From NCBI RefSeq assembly GCF_019492055.1, contig NZ_JAICBX010000002.1:992001-1056000 (forward strand): 64,000 nt of DNA, given 5' to 3'. Below the pieces are notes generated by a model, which saw only the letters and a program-made list of their open reading frames with translations, was not told the origin of the DNA and did not search any database. Made by a program: the position numbers and the translations under genes. The stretch comes from Flavimaribacter sediminis. Lineage in GTDB: Bacteria > Pseudomonadota > Alphaproteobacteria > Rhizobiales > Rhizobiaceae. This document shows positions 1 to 8,687 of this stretch, in pieces (position 1 is the stretch's first letter; every line of letters begins with the position of its first letter).

Positions 1-855
1 CAGACTGCCGATGATCGCGGCCGAAGCCTTGGCCTCCATGGAGAGCGCGTTGACCTTCGCCTTCATCTTCTTGCGATCGCGCAGAACCCGCGACAGATTG
101 CCCAGCGCCTCCGACAGGTTTCCGCCCGCCTGCGCCTGAATGGCCACGACGATCCCGAAGAAACTCGTCTCCGGCAGGGGAATATTTGCGTGCAAACGAA
201 CACAGGCTTCGGGAACGCTCATACCGAATTGCTGGGCCTCGACGATCCGCCGGAACTCCGTCCTGAGGGGCTCCTGGGCTTCCGCTGCGATGAGATGCAA
301 AGAATCGTTCAGCGGCAAACCGGACTTTATCGCGCGCACCATGACGTCGAGCGCATTGGGAAACTCATCGAGAAACGCCTTCATCCTGCGCTTGCGGGCA
401 AAGGACAGGATCCAGCGCGGAAGACCGAGACCGGCGGCGAAAACCACGCCCAGCGCCAGCAACGGCCTGCCGGTCATGAAGAACATCATGGCGCCTGCCG
501 CAAGACCCGTCGCCACGCTCGCGATATGGAAATGGCCAACGCCGATCTTCCATCCGGCCTGCTGGATCTGCATCTTCAGGGGCGGCGACTTTTGACTTGC
601 GTTCTTTTTCTGCTTTTCTTCAAGGGTCTTCAACGATTCCTGGATCGATTTGCGGCGTTTGGCGGCTTCATTCAGCTTCTGGCGGGTGACAGCCACCGTG
701 TCCCAGTCGGTCTCTGCCGCTTTGACGCGCTTGATCCGGTTGGCGACCCTGGTCTCTGTTTCGATGTTGGAGAACAGGAACGCGTAGGCGAGGCAGCCCG
801 CGGCTACGCCGACGAGCAGTATGATGAGCCAGATTGTCAGATCCAGTCCGAACAC
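1..855 (-). CDS. tadB: TadB, Flp pilus inner-membrane platform protein (3' end missing)
   Basis: This is the inner-membrane platform protein of the Flp/Tad pilus machine, which couples the CpaF ATPase to pilin extrusion. It starts with GTG at 853-855 (VFGLDLTIW...) and stays open to the window edge, giving 285 residues; the family is about 320-330 long, so roughly 40 C-terminal residues are missing. Visible features are an N-terminal membrane helix, a charged cytoplasmic stretch, a second hydrophobic pair near residues 105-140, and then the T2SSF domain with FPNALDVMVRAIKSG and the QAQAGGNLSEALGNLS motif. It lies 30 nt downstream of cpaF in the same operon. No ATG start is available, so it is easily missed by ATG-only gene finding. 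The family call is firm; only the exact start is open. Confidence 0.9.
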   Translation of the reverse strand, partial: MFGLDLTIWLIILLVGVAAGCLAYAFLFSNIETETRVANRIKRVKAAETDWDTVAVTRQKLNEAAKRRKSIQESLKTLEEKQKKNASQKSPPLKMQIQQAGWKIGVGHFHIASVATGLAAGAMMFFMTGRPLLALGVVFAAGLGLPRWILSFARKRRMKAFLDEFPNALDVMVRAIKSGLPLNDSLHLIAAEAQEPLRTEFRRIVEAQQFGMSVPEACVRLHANIPLPETSFFGIVVAIQAQAGGNLSEALGNLSRVLRDRKKMKAKVNALSMEAKASAAIIGSL

Positions 856-885
856 CGCTTTCCCCTTTTCATCGGTCGCCCGCCA

Positions 886-2373
886 TCAGGCGACGGTCCG
901 TTCCATGCTGTCCAGCGCCTCGGCAAGGCGACGGTCTTCATTGTAGTAGCGGGCGCGCTCCCAGAAATGCGGCCTTCCGATGCCGGTGGAGCAATGCTTG
1001 CCAATGATCCGGCCGTTCGCGTCCTCACCCTCCATCTCGAATTTCATGATGTCCTGCGTAATGACCACATCGCCTTCCATCCCGACAACCTCGGTTATGT
1101 GGGTGATGCGGCGTGAACCGTCGCGCAGGCGGGTCGCCTGGATGATGATATCGACCGAGCCGGTGATGATCTCGCGCACGGTTTTCGCCGGAAGGGAAAA
1201 CCCGCCCATGGCGATCATCGATTCCATGCGGCTCAGGCACTCGCGCGGCGAGTTGGAGTGGATGGTGCCCATCGAACCGTCGTGACCCGTGTTCATGGCC
1301 TGCAACAGGTCAAAAACCTCGGGTCCGCGCACCTCGCCAACAATGATCCGTTCCGGCCGCATGCGCAGGCAGTTCTTGACCAGGTCGCGCATGGTCACCT
1401 CGCCTTCGCCTTCGATATTCGGCGGGCGTGTCTCCAGCCGCACGACATGGGGCTGCTGCAATTGCAGTTCGGCGGAGTCTTCGCACGTGATGATGCGCTC
1501 GTCTGTGTCGATATAGCGCGTCAGGCAATTGAGAAGCGTCGTCTTGCCGGAACCGGTGCCGCCGGAGATGACGACGTTGCAGCGCACCCGACCGATGATC
1601 TTGAGGAGCGTGGCGCCTTCCGGCGTAATCGAACCGAAATTGACGAGCTGATCAAGCGTCAGCTTGTCTTTCTTGAACTTGCGTATGGTCAGCGCGGTGC
1701 CGTCGATGGAAAGAGGCGGCGCTATGACGTTGACGCGCGACCCGTCCGGCAGACGCGCGTCGCAGATCGGACTTGATTCATCGACGCGGCGCCCGACCTG
1801 GCTGACGATGCGCTGGCAGATCGACAGGAGCTGGCCCTCGTCTCGAAACTGGATCGAGGATTCTTCCACCTTGCCGTCGACCTCGATGAAGGTTCGGCCC
1901 GATCCATTGACCATGATGTCGGCGATATCGTCGCGCGCCAGCAACGGCTCGAGAGGTCCATAGCCAAGAACATCGTTGCAGATATCCTCAAGCAGTTCCT
2001 CCTGCTCGGAGATCGACATCGCGAAATTCTTGATAGTGATGATATCGTTGACGATATCGCGAATTTCCTCTCGCGCGCTTTCCTGATCGAGCTTGGCGAG
2101 CTGCGAAAGGTCGATCGTGTCGATCAGCGCGGAGAACACCTGGGATTTGGTGGCGTAATAATTTTGCGACTTGGCCGGCGCGCGACGCTTTTCCGGCCGC
2201 TCGCTGCCGGGGGCGAGCGGTGTATTGCTTGACGTCGCAGCGCTCGCCGGCTCGCCCTGGGCGGCGCTGGCGGCTCCGGTCCTGTCGCGACTTTCCTTCG
2301 CCTGGGGCGGCGGCATGACAGGCCTGTCGGTCGTCCTTGCGCCAAATCCTTCTGTTCCCCGCTTGCCAAACAT
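886..2373 (-). CDS. cpaF: CpaF/TadA, pilus assembly secretion ATPase
   Basis: This is the hexameric type II/IV secretion ATPase that powers Flp pilus extrusion from the cytoplasmic face. The protein has 495 residues. The first 70 or so are low-complexity and rich in Pro, Ala and Ser. The N-terminal domain follows, and then the ATPase core with Walker [10 protein letters not shown] near residue 270, the Asp box region ([16 protein letters not shown]), the Walker B region [15 protein letters not shown], and the His box region with [13 protein letters not shown]. Length and order are normal for CpaF. It sits between cpaE (25 nt upstream) and tadB (30 nt downstream) in a minus-strand operon. Confidence 0.96.
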   Translation of the reverse strand: MFGKRGTEGFGARTTDRPVMPPPQAKESRDRTGAASAAQGEPASAATSSNTPLAPGSERPEKRRAPAKSQNYYATKSQVFSALIDTIDLSQLAKLDQESAREEIRDIVNDIITIKNFAMSISEQEELLEDICNDVLGYGPLEPLLARDDIADIMVNGSGRTFIEVDGKVEESSIQFRDEGQLLSICQRIVSQVGRRVDESSPICDARLPDGSRVNVIAPPLSIDGTALTIRKFKKDKLTLDQLVNFGSITPEGATLLKIIGRVRCNVVISGGTGSGKTTLLNCLTRYIDTDERIITCEDSAELQLQQPHVVRLETRPPNIEGEGEVTMRDLVKNCLRMRPERIIVGEVRGPEVFDLLQAMNTGHDGSMGTIHSNSPRECLSRMESMIAMGGFSLPAKTVREIITGSVDIIIQATRLRDGSRRITHITEVVGMEGDVVITQDIMKFEMEGEDANGRIIGKHCSTGIGRPHFWERARYYNEDRRLAEALDSMERTVA

Positions 2374-2398
2374 GATGTTCCTCTAGAACCTGTTTCCC

Positions 2399-3691
2399 TC
2401 AGTCGCGCCCGGCGCGCCGACCGAGAAGGCCGCGCAGGCTGAGACCCGACTTGCGGTTCTTTCGCATTTCGACGCGCCCGGTCAGAACATGCGCAAGCTG
2501 CGAGATGATTTCCGAAACCGGCGCCTTGGGATCAGTCTCGGATATCATCCGACCGCTGTTGAGCGCGTTGCCGAAAAGCTGCGCGTCGAAGGGGATAATA
2601 GCGACCGGCTCCGTTTCGAGCGGCTCGCAAAAATCCGCGATATCGATTTCCGGTCGTTTCGGCATGCCGACCTGGTTGAGGATCAGGCGCGGCGCATGAT
2701 CGTTCGGCCGCAGCTTGATCAGCGTGTCGACCAGATTTTTCGTATTCCTGAGATTGGTCAGATCCGGCGCCGCAACGACCACGATGTCGTCCGCTTCCGA
2801 CAGCAGCTTGCGCGACCAGTCGGTCCATACATGCGGCACGTCCAGGACGATGAGCGGCGCACTGCGCTGCATGACTTCGATCAGCTGTTCGAACGTGCCC
2901 GAATTGAAATCGTAGGTCCGGTCGAGCATCGAAGGCGCGGCGAGCATGGAAAGGTGCGACGCACATTTTGACAGGAGACGGTCGAGAAAGACATCGTCGA
3001 GCCTTTCGGGAGAATAGACGGCTTCCGCAATTCCCTGCGGCGGATCCTGGTCGAAATCGATGTTCGCGGTACCGAAAGCAAGATCCATATCGGCGAGAAT
3101 GGTTTCCGTCTCGAAGAGCTCGGAGATCGTCCAGGCGCAGTTGTGTGCGATGGTCGACGATCCGACGCCGCCCTTGGCGCCGACAAAGGCGATGGAGCGT
3201 CCAAGCGGTTCGGCGTCCGGATCGACGAAGATGGAGGACAGGCACATCATCACGTCCGACAGTGTGACGGGCGCGATCAGATATTCGGATATGCCCCTGC
3301 GGACCAGTTCCCGGTAAAGCCGCACATCATTGTTGTGACCGATCAGCACGACTTTGGTCGTGGGGTCGCAGACCTCGGCGAGTTCGGCAAGCTGCTCCAT
3401 GAGACGGTTCTGGCTCACGCGCGTCTCGATCAGGACCAGATTGGGCGTGGGCGAGGCGGCGAAGGTTTCCGTGGCTGTCGCGATATCGCCGGAAACAACG
3501 CGCATATGAACCCGCGCCATGCGCCTGTCTTCCGCGGAACGCCGCAACACCGACATCAGATCTTCCGACGCGCAGAAGGCCTGAATGGATATGCGCGGCA
3601 ACGGCCGAAACGTATCGACAGCCTCTGGTTTGCGCGTCGTATCATCGATCAGGCTTGGCGCCTCATCTTCGATATAGGCTTTCTCGCTCAT
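2399..3691 (-). CDS. cpaE: CpaE/TadZ, pilus localisation ATPase
   Basis: This is a MinD/ParA-like ATPase that positions the Tad pilus machine at the pole or assembly site in Caulobacter and relatives. It has 430 residues. The N-terminal part (about 35-150) looks like the atypical receiver domain of the family. The C-terminal part carries a deviant Walker A, GAKGGVGSST, near residue 165 and the motif ILADMDLAFGTANIDFD. The C-terminus is basic (RKNRKSGLSLRGLLGRRAGRD). It lies between cpaD and cpaF. The call is secure from motif order and operon position. Confidence 0.94.
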   Translation of the reverse strand: MSEKAYIEDEAPSLIDDTTRKPEAVDTFRPLPRISIQAFCASEDLMSVLRRSAEDRRMARVHMRVVSGDIATATETFAASPTPNLVLIETRVSQNRLMEQLAELAEVCDPTTKVVLIGHNNDVRLYRELVRRGISEYLIAPVTLSDVMMCLSSIFVDPDAEPLGRSIAFVGAKGGVGSSTIAHNCAWTISELFETETILADMDLAFGTANIDFDQDPPQGIAEAVYSPERLDDVFLDRLLSKCASHLSMLAAPSMLDRTYDFNSGTFEQLIEVMQRSAPLIVLDVPHVWTDWSRKLLSEADDIVVVAAPDLTNLRNTKNLVDTLIKLRPNDHAPRLILNQVGMPKRPEIDIADFCEPLETEPVAIIPFDAQLFGNALNSGRMISETDPKAPVSEIISQLAHVLTGRVEMRKNRKSGLSLRGLLGRRAGRD

Positions 3692-3734
3692 TCTTTTTCC
3701 CGCTGGTTCAAGCCGTTGTCATTCCGTTGCAGGC

Positions 3735-4418
3735 CTATTCGTCCGGCGCGGCGGCCGCCGCCCCGTATTCCCTGTAATTCTCGAACACCTTGTCGCGGCG
3801 CTGGGCGTCGATCGGCGTCATGCCGCGCGGCGCCAGCAGATCGGACGGGTCCGAAATCTGCGCGGCGAGGTTGTTCTGCGTCGCGCAACCGAAATTCTCC
3901 CAGTTCTTGTTTTCCGTCGTGTTGTAGACGAGATCGGCTGGCCATTTGCCGCACTGGTTGGTGGACGCCTGGATGCCGACGAAGCTGAGCCGGATCGGCG
4001 CAGCGTCAAAGGCTGCTTCCGCCTGATAGTTGGTGATGTAAATCCTGTCCGCCGGCACATTCTCCTCGATCATCACCGAACGGACCTGTTTGGCGACGAT
4101 TGCAGCGGCGGCTGAATTTGGCGATCCGACCGGCGTCATGATCTGCACCGTGCCGGAAGCGGTTTCGCGATAGTTCGAGGCAAATCCCCTCACCGCGTCC
4201 GCGGAGCCAAGCGTCAAATGCCGATCCTGTCGGGCGACTGCGATGTCCACCGCATATTCCTGTTCCGACACAATGATCGGGTGCCGGGTGCGATAATCGT
4301 CGGGAACAGATCCCGTCTCGATATTGTGGACCCGCGCGCATCCGGAAATCGAAACCGCCATGACCGCGGCCAAAAGAACAAGACCGGAAGAGGTCGGATG
4401 AAACTGATTTCGGCGCAT
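3735..4418 (-). CDS. cpaD: CpaD, pilus assembly outer-membrane lipoprotein
   Basis: CpaD-family lipoproteins are thought to help the CpaC secretin in the outer membrane. The 227-residue product begins MRRNQFHPTSS and has a signal peptide ending in the lipobox SISGC, so the mature protein should start at that Cys. The body contains YRTRHPIIVSEQE and the conserved GCATQNNLAAQISDPSDLL region typical of CpaD. A longer form starting six codons upstream at 4436 is possible, but the second ATG has the better Shine-Dalgarno (ACAGG, 4 nt before). The gene almost abuts cpaC, which stops at 4439, so the two are probably translationally linked. Confidence 0.92.
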   Translation of the reverse strand: MRRNQFHPTSSGLVLLAAVMAVSISGCARVHNIETGSVPDDYRTRHPIIVSEQEYAVDIAVARQDRHLTLGSADAVRGFASNYRETASGTVQIMTPVGSPNSAAAAIVAKQVRSVMIEENVPADRIYITNYQAEAAFDAAPIRLSFVGIQASTNQCGKWPADLVYNTTENKNWENFGCATQNNLAAQISDPSDLLAPRGMTPIDAQRRDKVFENYREYGAAAAAPDE

Positions 4419-4438
4419 GATCCTGTCCAACCCCATGA

Positions 4439-5974
4439 TTACTTGTAGATAAATCCGACGACGCCATAGTAGCGCCCTTTCGGCAGATCGGTTTCCATCT
4501 GGCCGTAGACCCGGTTGACCCGTCCGAGGAAATTGCCTGCGCCGTCGCTGGCGGCGTTGAAATTGTCATCGGGACGCGCAAGCTTGTTTCGCGCGACCGG
4601 CCGCACAAGATAGGGCGTGGCGATGATGACCAGCTCGGTTTCGTTGCGCACGAAGTCGCGGCTGCGGAAAAGCGTGCCCAGAACCGGGATCTTTGACGCT
4701 CCGGGCAAACCGCCCATGACCTGTCTGATATTGTCCTGGACCAGACCGGCGATCACGATCGAGCCGCCGGAGGGGAGTTCGACGGCCGTGGACGCCTCGC
4801 GCCGACGGATGCCGTTGGCGGTTATTCCGCCCAGTTTTCCACCGCCGCTGAGCGTTACGCTGCCCTCGAAGGTCGGTTCAGACACCTCCGTCCTGACCTT
4901 CAGGCTGATACGACCGGCAGACAGCACCACTGGCGTGAATTCGAGACGGATTCCGTATTCCGTCTCTTCGTTTTCATAGACAGGCGATCCATTTTCATCA
5001 AACGCCTGGCTCACAACCCGCCAGAATTCACCGCCGACATAGAAATCAGCGGCTTCGCCGGAGATCGCCGTGAGGCTTGGTTCAGCCAGCGTTTTCATCA
5101 CGCCCGCCTGCTCCATGGCGCGAACATAGGCGTTGATGTCGACGCTTCCGATATTGCCGGAAAAGGCGGCTACCGTGCTACTGAGCATCTTGCCGAGTCC
5201 AACCGGATTAACCGACTGAAACTCGGACGTTCCGCTGTTGAGATAGGTGTTGAAGCCAAGTTGCTTGAGGATTTGCCGGCTAACTTCGGCCACCGTAACC
5301 TTGAGTGTGACCTGATCGTCGCCGTCGATATCGAGCAGGTTGACGATCAGCGATCTCTGGCGCTGTTCGGCAAAAATCGCCGCCCCTCCCTCGCCGGCGC
5401 CGCCGACAGCCGTGATGTTGCGGGTCGTCGCCTCGCCGCCTTTCAGGAAAATCTCGGCGAGTTGCGCGGCGCGCGAGGCGTCCTGGGGCGTGCGAACCCT
5501 GCCGGTCAGGACGATGTTATCGCTGATGATCTCGACCTTCACGTCCGAGTCGGGAATGAACCGGGCGATCTGTTCCTCCAGACCACTGATGTCGCGTTCA
5601 ATGGACAGATTGAGACTGACAATCTGTTCTCCATTGGCGCCGAAGACGAAGACGTTTGTCTGACCGACAGCTTTTCCGAACAGATAGATGCGGCGTTGTG
5701 ATCGGGTAACGGCGTCAGCCACGGCGGGATCGGCGACGAGGATATCATGTGCATCTGCAGGCAGATCAACGACGACCGCCTTGTTGAGACCGAGCTTGAC
5801 GTCCCTGACGGACGTCGCGCCTGTTGTCCGGACGGATATCGTTTCGGATTGCGCCTTTGCCGGCGCAACCGCCATAGCGGCAGCCGGAAGCGCCATCACC
5901 GCAAGCGCCAACGCCATGGCGCGCGCTCTTGTCAGGCGATCGAATGATCCAACTGCTTGTTTCAAAATTAGCAC
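4439..5974 (-). CDS. cpaC: CpaC/RcpA, Flp pilus outer-membrane secretin
   Basis: CpaC forms the outer-membrane secretin ring through which the Flp pilus passes. The protein has 511 residues and starts with GTG (5972-5974) behind GGGAGC. It has a signal peptide (ALALAVMALPAAAMA), a pilus-assembly N-terminal domain near residues 50-120 (KAVVVDLPADAHDILVADP), a BON-like segment, and the C-terminal secretin domain with VPSGGSIVIAGL-type residues and GLPGASKIPVLGTLF near the end. It lies between cpaB (15 nt upstream) and cpaD. A separate protein at 8182-8571 repeats only its N-terminal domain. Confidence 0.95.
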   Translation of the reverse strand: MLILKQAVGSFDRLTRARAMALALAVMALPAAAMAVAPAKAQSETISVRTTGATSVRDVKLGLNKAVVVDLPADAHDILVADPAVADAVTRSQRRIYLFGKAVGQTNVFVFGANGEQIVSLNLSIERDISGLEEQIARFIPDSDVKVEIISDNIVLTGRVRTPQDASRAAQLAEIFLKGGEATTRNITAVGGAGEGGAAIFAEQRQRSLIVNLLDIDGDDQVTLKVTVAEVSRQILKQLGFNTYLNSGTSEFQSVNPVGLGKMLSSTVAAFSGNIGSVDINAYVRAMEQAGVMKTLAEPSLTAISGEAADFYVGGEFWRVVSQAFDENGSPVYENEETEYGIRLEFTPVVLSAGRISLKVRTEVSEPTFEGSVTLSGGGKLGGITANGIRRREASTAVELPSGGSIVIAGLVQDNIRQVMGGLPGASKIPVLGTLFRSRDFVRNETELVIIATPYLVRPVARNKLARPDDNFNAASDGAGNFLGRVNRVYGQMETDLPKGRYYGVVGFIYK

Positions 5975-5989
5975 CGAGATGCTCCCGTG

Positions 5990-6787
5990 TTACTTCACTG
6001 CGCCAATATTGGTGATCGCCCCGGAACGAATGAGCTGGATGGCCGGTCCGCCTTCCCGGCTGAGCAGGTGATCCGCCCCTCCGGTGTCGGGTTCGCGCCC
6101 GTCAGCGACGCTGCGCAAGGCCAGTGTCAACCTCGACGCCATCTGCTGAGCCACCGACATGATGCGCGCCTGGTCCGGCGTCAGTTCAAGCGTTGCAGTT
6201 GTTCCCACTGCGGTTTTGTTGCCGTCTTCATCTTCCTGAATTCGCTGATCGATCGCCAGGACGCGAATGTTGGAGAGTATTGTTTCCGTAATGAAACTGC
6301 CGTCGTCGCTGCCGCGAACCATGATGACGTCGACGCGATCATTGGGCAGGATGAAACCGCCGGCGCCGGTCTCGACCGAAATTTCCGTCGAAACCGCCCG
6401 TTTTCCGGCCGGCAGGATCGACGACATGATGCGCGTATCCGAATCGACAACCTTTTCGCTGCGCACCGGCTCGCCGGCGAATATCGGAAGGCGAACGACC
6501 GATCCCGACAGTTTTTCGATCGCGTCGCGTTGGGTGGAGCGGGTAATGAACCCGTCAACAACCGCGCCTTCGGGCCATTCCTGCCAATACAGATTTTTCT
6601 TGTTCAGCCGCGAGCCGATTGGCAGGCTATCAGAGGCGACCAGAACCTGATCCGTTCTGACTTCCCTGACGGCGCTCTGGGTCCCGACGCTCTTCGCGCC
6701 GCCTTTGGAGAAATTCCATGCCAGATAGCCCGCCCCCGCCGCGGCGGTCAGGGCAACGATCGTAACGATAAGTCGTGCGGGTTTCAT
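5990..6787 (-). CDS. cpaB: CpaB, Flp pilus assembly periplasmic protein
   Basis: CpaB (RcpC) is a periplasmic assembly factor of the Tad pilus that stabilises the secretin. The 265-residue protein has one N-terminal membrane anchor (LIVTIVALTAAAGAGYLAW), a SAF domain around residues 45-110 (DQVLVASDSLPIGSRLNKKNL), and the RcpC-type domain containing NDRVDVIMVRG. It is probably the first gene of the transcript running cpaB-C-D-E-F-tadB, because a 153-nt gap with a perfect TTAA-N7-TTAA box separates it from cpaA. Confidence 0.94.
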   Translation of the reverse strand: MKPARLIVTIVALTAAAGAGYLAWNFSKGGAKSVGTQSAVREVRTDQVLVASDSLPIGSRLNKKNLYWQEWPEGAVVDGFITRSTQRDAIEKLSGSVVRLPIFAGEPVRSEKVVDSDTRIMSSILPAGKRAVSTEISVETGAGGFILPNDRVDVIMVRGSDDGSFITETILSNIRVLAIDQRIQEDEDGNKTAVGTTATLELTPDQARIMSVAQQMASRLTLALRSVADGREPDTGGADHLLSREGGPAIQLIRSGAITNIGAVK

Positions 6788-6877
6788 GCAGGATACTCCG
6801 GAACACTCTTCTGGCAGTGGTCCGAAATATGCCGGCTAATGGTGTAATTAAGGTTAATGAAATCGTAGCGAATGTGC

Positions 6878-6892
6878 TTAATGCATCGTTAA
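6878..6892 (-). promoter_or_regulatory. CtrA-type box (TTAA-N7-TTAA) upstream of cpaB
   Basis: The sequence TTAA-TGCATCG-TTAA (plus strand) matches the alphaproteobacterial CtrA recognition motif TTAA-N7-TTAA exactly. It lies about 90 nt upstream of the cpaB ATG, in the only sizeable gap between cpaA and cpaB. A further TTAAGGTTAA lies at 6848-6857. CtrA control of pilin genes is established in Caulobacter; binding here is inferred. Confidence 0.6.
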
Positions 6893-6940
6893 TCGCGACC
6901 CATGGCCTTGCGCCGGATGCAGCGTTTTTCGCAGTTTTTC

Positions 6941-7456
6941 CTACGCCAGGTGAGAAACCGCGAAGCGAAAATATTCGGTATTGGGATATTCGAGCAGTCC
7001 GGCAATACCGATTGCGACGCCATAGGGGATACCCAGTTTCGGATCTGTCAAATGCTGCAGCATGCCGAATCGTCCAACGATCGGTGAATATTTGTTGCCG
7101 CGAATGATCAGGATTCCCAGCGTCAGCAATCCGCCGAAGACAGCGACATTGGTAAGAAAGGCGAACAGCTCAATCGACATTCCGAACCAGATTGCGACGA
7201 CGGTCAACAGCTTGGCGTCGCCACCGCCCATGACGCCGAAAGAGAAGAGACCGAAACAAGCGGCGAACACAATCATGCCGGCCAGGAGATGACTTCCCGC
7301 TTCGGCCCATCCCATCCCGGTCAACGGGGCGATGATCGCAAAGGAAGCGAGCAGCAGCAAAGGCACCCTGTTCGGGATTTTCATCGTAAGCATATCCGTC
7401 AATGCCGCATAGGCGAGACACAAGGGAAAGATTACAATGAGCGCTGCACTGAGCAT
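6941..7456 (-). CDS. cpaA: CpaA/TadV, prepilin peptidase
   Basis: CpaA is the inner-membrane aspartic peptidase (A24 family) that cleaves the Flp prepilin and TadE-like pseudopilins. The 171-residue, five- to six-helix protein carries both catalytic Asp motifs: TDMLTMKIPNR near residue 21 and the GGGDAKLL (GxGD type) motif near residue 78. It has no N-methylation domain, as is usual for the TadV/CpaA type. It follows flp on the same strand and is separated from it by two hairpins, so its expression probably depends on read-through or a local promoter. Confidence 0.93.
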   Translation of the reverse strand: MLSAALIVIFPLCLAYAALTDMLTMKIPNRVPLLLLASFAIIAPLTGMGWAEAGSHLLAGMIVFAACFGLFSFGVMGGGDAKLLTVVAIWFGMSIELFAFLTNVAVFGGLLTLGILIIRGNKYSPIVGRFGMLQHLTDPKLGIPYGVAIGIAGLLEYPNTEYFRFAVSHLA

Positions 7457-7480
7457 CAGCCGTTCCTCAGTTCATGAAAC

Positions 7481-7508
7481 AAAAAAGCCGTTCGGTCGTC
7501 CGAACGGC
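7481..7508 (-). terminator. Rho-independent terminator downstream of flp
   Basis: On the minus strand GCCGTTCG and CGAACGGC form an eight-base stem around a short loop and are followed directly by six T residues (7481-7486 on the plus strand). It lies between the flp stop and the cpaA start, so it should end most flp transcripts and keep pilin mRNA more abundant than cpaA mRNA. Confidence 0.85.
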
Positions 7509-7547
7509 GCCTGCGGCCTGCCGAGTCAACCGCGGCAAACCGGCAAT

Positions 7548-7583
7548 GAAACCCCGGGCGTTTCGAGGAAAGCCCGGGGTTTC
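7548..7583 (-). terminator. Strong hairpin just after flp
   Basis: A perfect 12-bp stem (GAAACCCCGGGC / GCCCGGGGTTTC) with a 12-nt loop lies 17 nt past the flp stop. No U-run follows, so it is more likely an mRNA 3' stabiliser or part of a tandem terminator with the U-tailed hairpin at 7481-7508. Confidence 0.6.
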
Positions 7584-7599
7584 AAGAATAGCTTCGATC

Positions 7600-7773
7600 T
7601 TAGATCGCATCATCCATTTCTTCGGATGCGGTGTCGAATACGTCGCCAACGCTGCCGCCAACTGCGCTTGCTCCAGCGATAACGGCGATCGCGATAAGGG
7701 CGGCGATCAGGCCGTATTCGATTGCAGTTGCACCGGATTCGTCTTTCATGAAACGTGCGAAAAGTTTGGTCAT
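7600..7773 (-). CDS. flp: Flp-family type IVc major pilin
   Basis: This gene encodes the 57-residue prepilin of the Flp/Tad pilus, MTKLFARFMKDESG... It carries the canonical processing site: cleavage after the Gly of DESG is followed by ATAIEYGLIAALIA, with Glu and Tyr at mature positions 5 and 6. One hydrophobic helix follows and then a short acidic tail ending EEMDDAI. The ribosome-binding site AAGGAG lies 7-8 nt before the ATG. CpaA should cleave it. It is transcribed away from the divergent unit at 8182 and has its own terminators, which fits a highly expressed structural subunit. Confidence 0.96.
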   Translation of the reverse strand: MTKLFARFMKDESGATAIEYGLIAALIAIAVIAGASAVGGSVGDVFDTASEEMDDAI

Positions 7774-8181
7774 TGGATAGCTCCTTGCTCTACAGTTTTG
7801 TTCAGCACTTCCGTCAGCTTGTTTTCCGCTGATCGGATGCGTGAAAGCTATCCGGCAGGATTTGAGATCAGCTTAATAAAAAAGGTTATCAAATCCTTAC
7901 AAGCCATTTCAGCGCTTCTTGGTGAACGCGAACTTAAAAATACTTGCTGCAATTGAAACTTGTTCCGAGAACACTTCACTCGCATGGAAATGGTGTGCGC
8001 CACATCTGAATGACGCCTATATTATAAAGACAAGTTCCAAGCTTTTTGAGTGCGTACTTCGACCTGATCTGCAACAGCAGCAGGATTTTGTGTAGAAATA
8101 CAGAAGCGCCAGCCACTGTTAAAGCTTCATTCACCATTCGGGGTGATTTTGAGATCGTTGCAACAGACCCCGGAGTCAACC
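7774..8181. promoter_or_regulatory. Divergent promoter region between flp and the pilus N-domain gene
   Basis: This 408-nt stretch contains no convincing gene and is more AT-rich than its surroundings. It must hold the minus-strand flp promoter and the plus-strand promoter of the 8182 gene. A possible imperfect CtrA-like site, TTAA-N7-TTCA, lies at 8119-8133, about 50 nt before the downstream start. A 67-codon frame on the minus strand (7976-8179) has no ribosome-binding site or recognisable product and was not called. Confidence 0.55.
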
Positions 8182-8571
8182 ATGGCAGTCATGCCCGCAC
8201 AGGTTATGTGGTCCATCATTCTCGTGGCGCTTTTCACGGGATTCGCGCCTGCTCGAGCCGCCGCCGATGACAATATCCGGGTTGAAGTGGACTACGCGCG
8301 CGTTATCAAGCTCGACCAGCCGGTCAGCAAGGTGATTATCGGAAATGCGGATATCGCTGACGCCGCAGTGGCCGATTCAAAAACCATCATTCTCACAGGC
8401 AAAAGTTTCGGGACGACGAATATCGTCATCCTTGACGAGCAGGGGCAGGCGCTGGTTGACGAGCGCGTTCTGGTTTCGCTTGAAAGCTACAATACGCTGC
8501 AGGTTTACCGGCAGACCGAACGTGAAGTCCTGTCCTGCACGCCGGCCTGTCAGCCGTTGATCGAGGAGTAG
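8182..8571 (+). CDS. Pilus assembly N-terminal-domain protein (CpaC N-domain paralogue)
   Basis: This is a 129-residue exported protein with a signal peptide (MAVMPAQVMWSIILVALFTGFAPARAA) and a single pilus-assembly N-terminal domain (KLDQPVSKVIIGNADIADAAV, then GKSFGTTNIVILD). That is the domain found at the front of CpaC, here without a secretin domain. Two Cys residues lie near the C-terminus (LSCTPACQP). The start at 8182 is supported by GGAG six nt upstream; a longer frame begins at 8143. It probably acts in the periplasm with the CpaC secretin. Orphan copies of this domain recur in Rhizobiales tad loci, but their exact role is not known to me. Confidence 0.85.
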   Translation: MAVMPAQVMWSIILVALFTGFAPARAAADDNIRVEVDYARVIKLDQPVSKVIIGNADIADAAVADSKTIILTGKSFGTTNIVILDEQGQALVDERVLVSLESYNTLQVYRQTEREVLSCTPACQPLIEE

Positions 8572-8610
8572 GCGACGGCATGGTAAACGCATTGTAAAAG
8601 AGACCGCTGA

Positions 8611-8638
8611 AATTTCGGATATCCGAGAAACCGAAATT
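8611..8638. repeat. Inverted repeat before the first tadE-like gene
   Basis: The arms AATTTCGG (8611-8618) and CCGAAATT (8631-8638) flank an inner palindrome TCGGATATCCGA (8615-8626). It lies 40 nt after the 8182 gene and 50 nt before the TadE gene. It has no T-run. It could be an operator or an mRNA hairpin between the two genes. Confidence 0.45.
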
Positions 8639-8687
8639 CAACCGAACCCTGCTAGATCTGCGATATTCAATATCGTCGCGGGGAGCC

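Noticed and set aside
7976-8179. A 67-codon minus-strand frame in the flp promoter region
   Set aside because: It has no ribosome site and odd composition, and it lies in an AT-rich promoter region.
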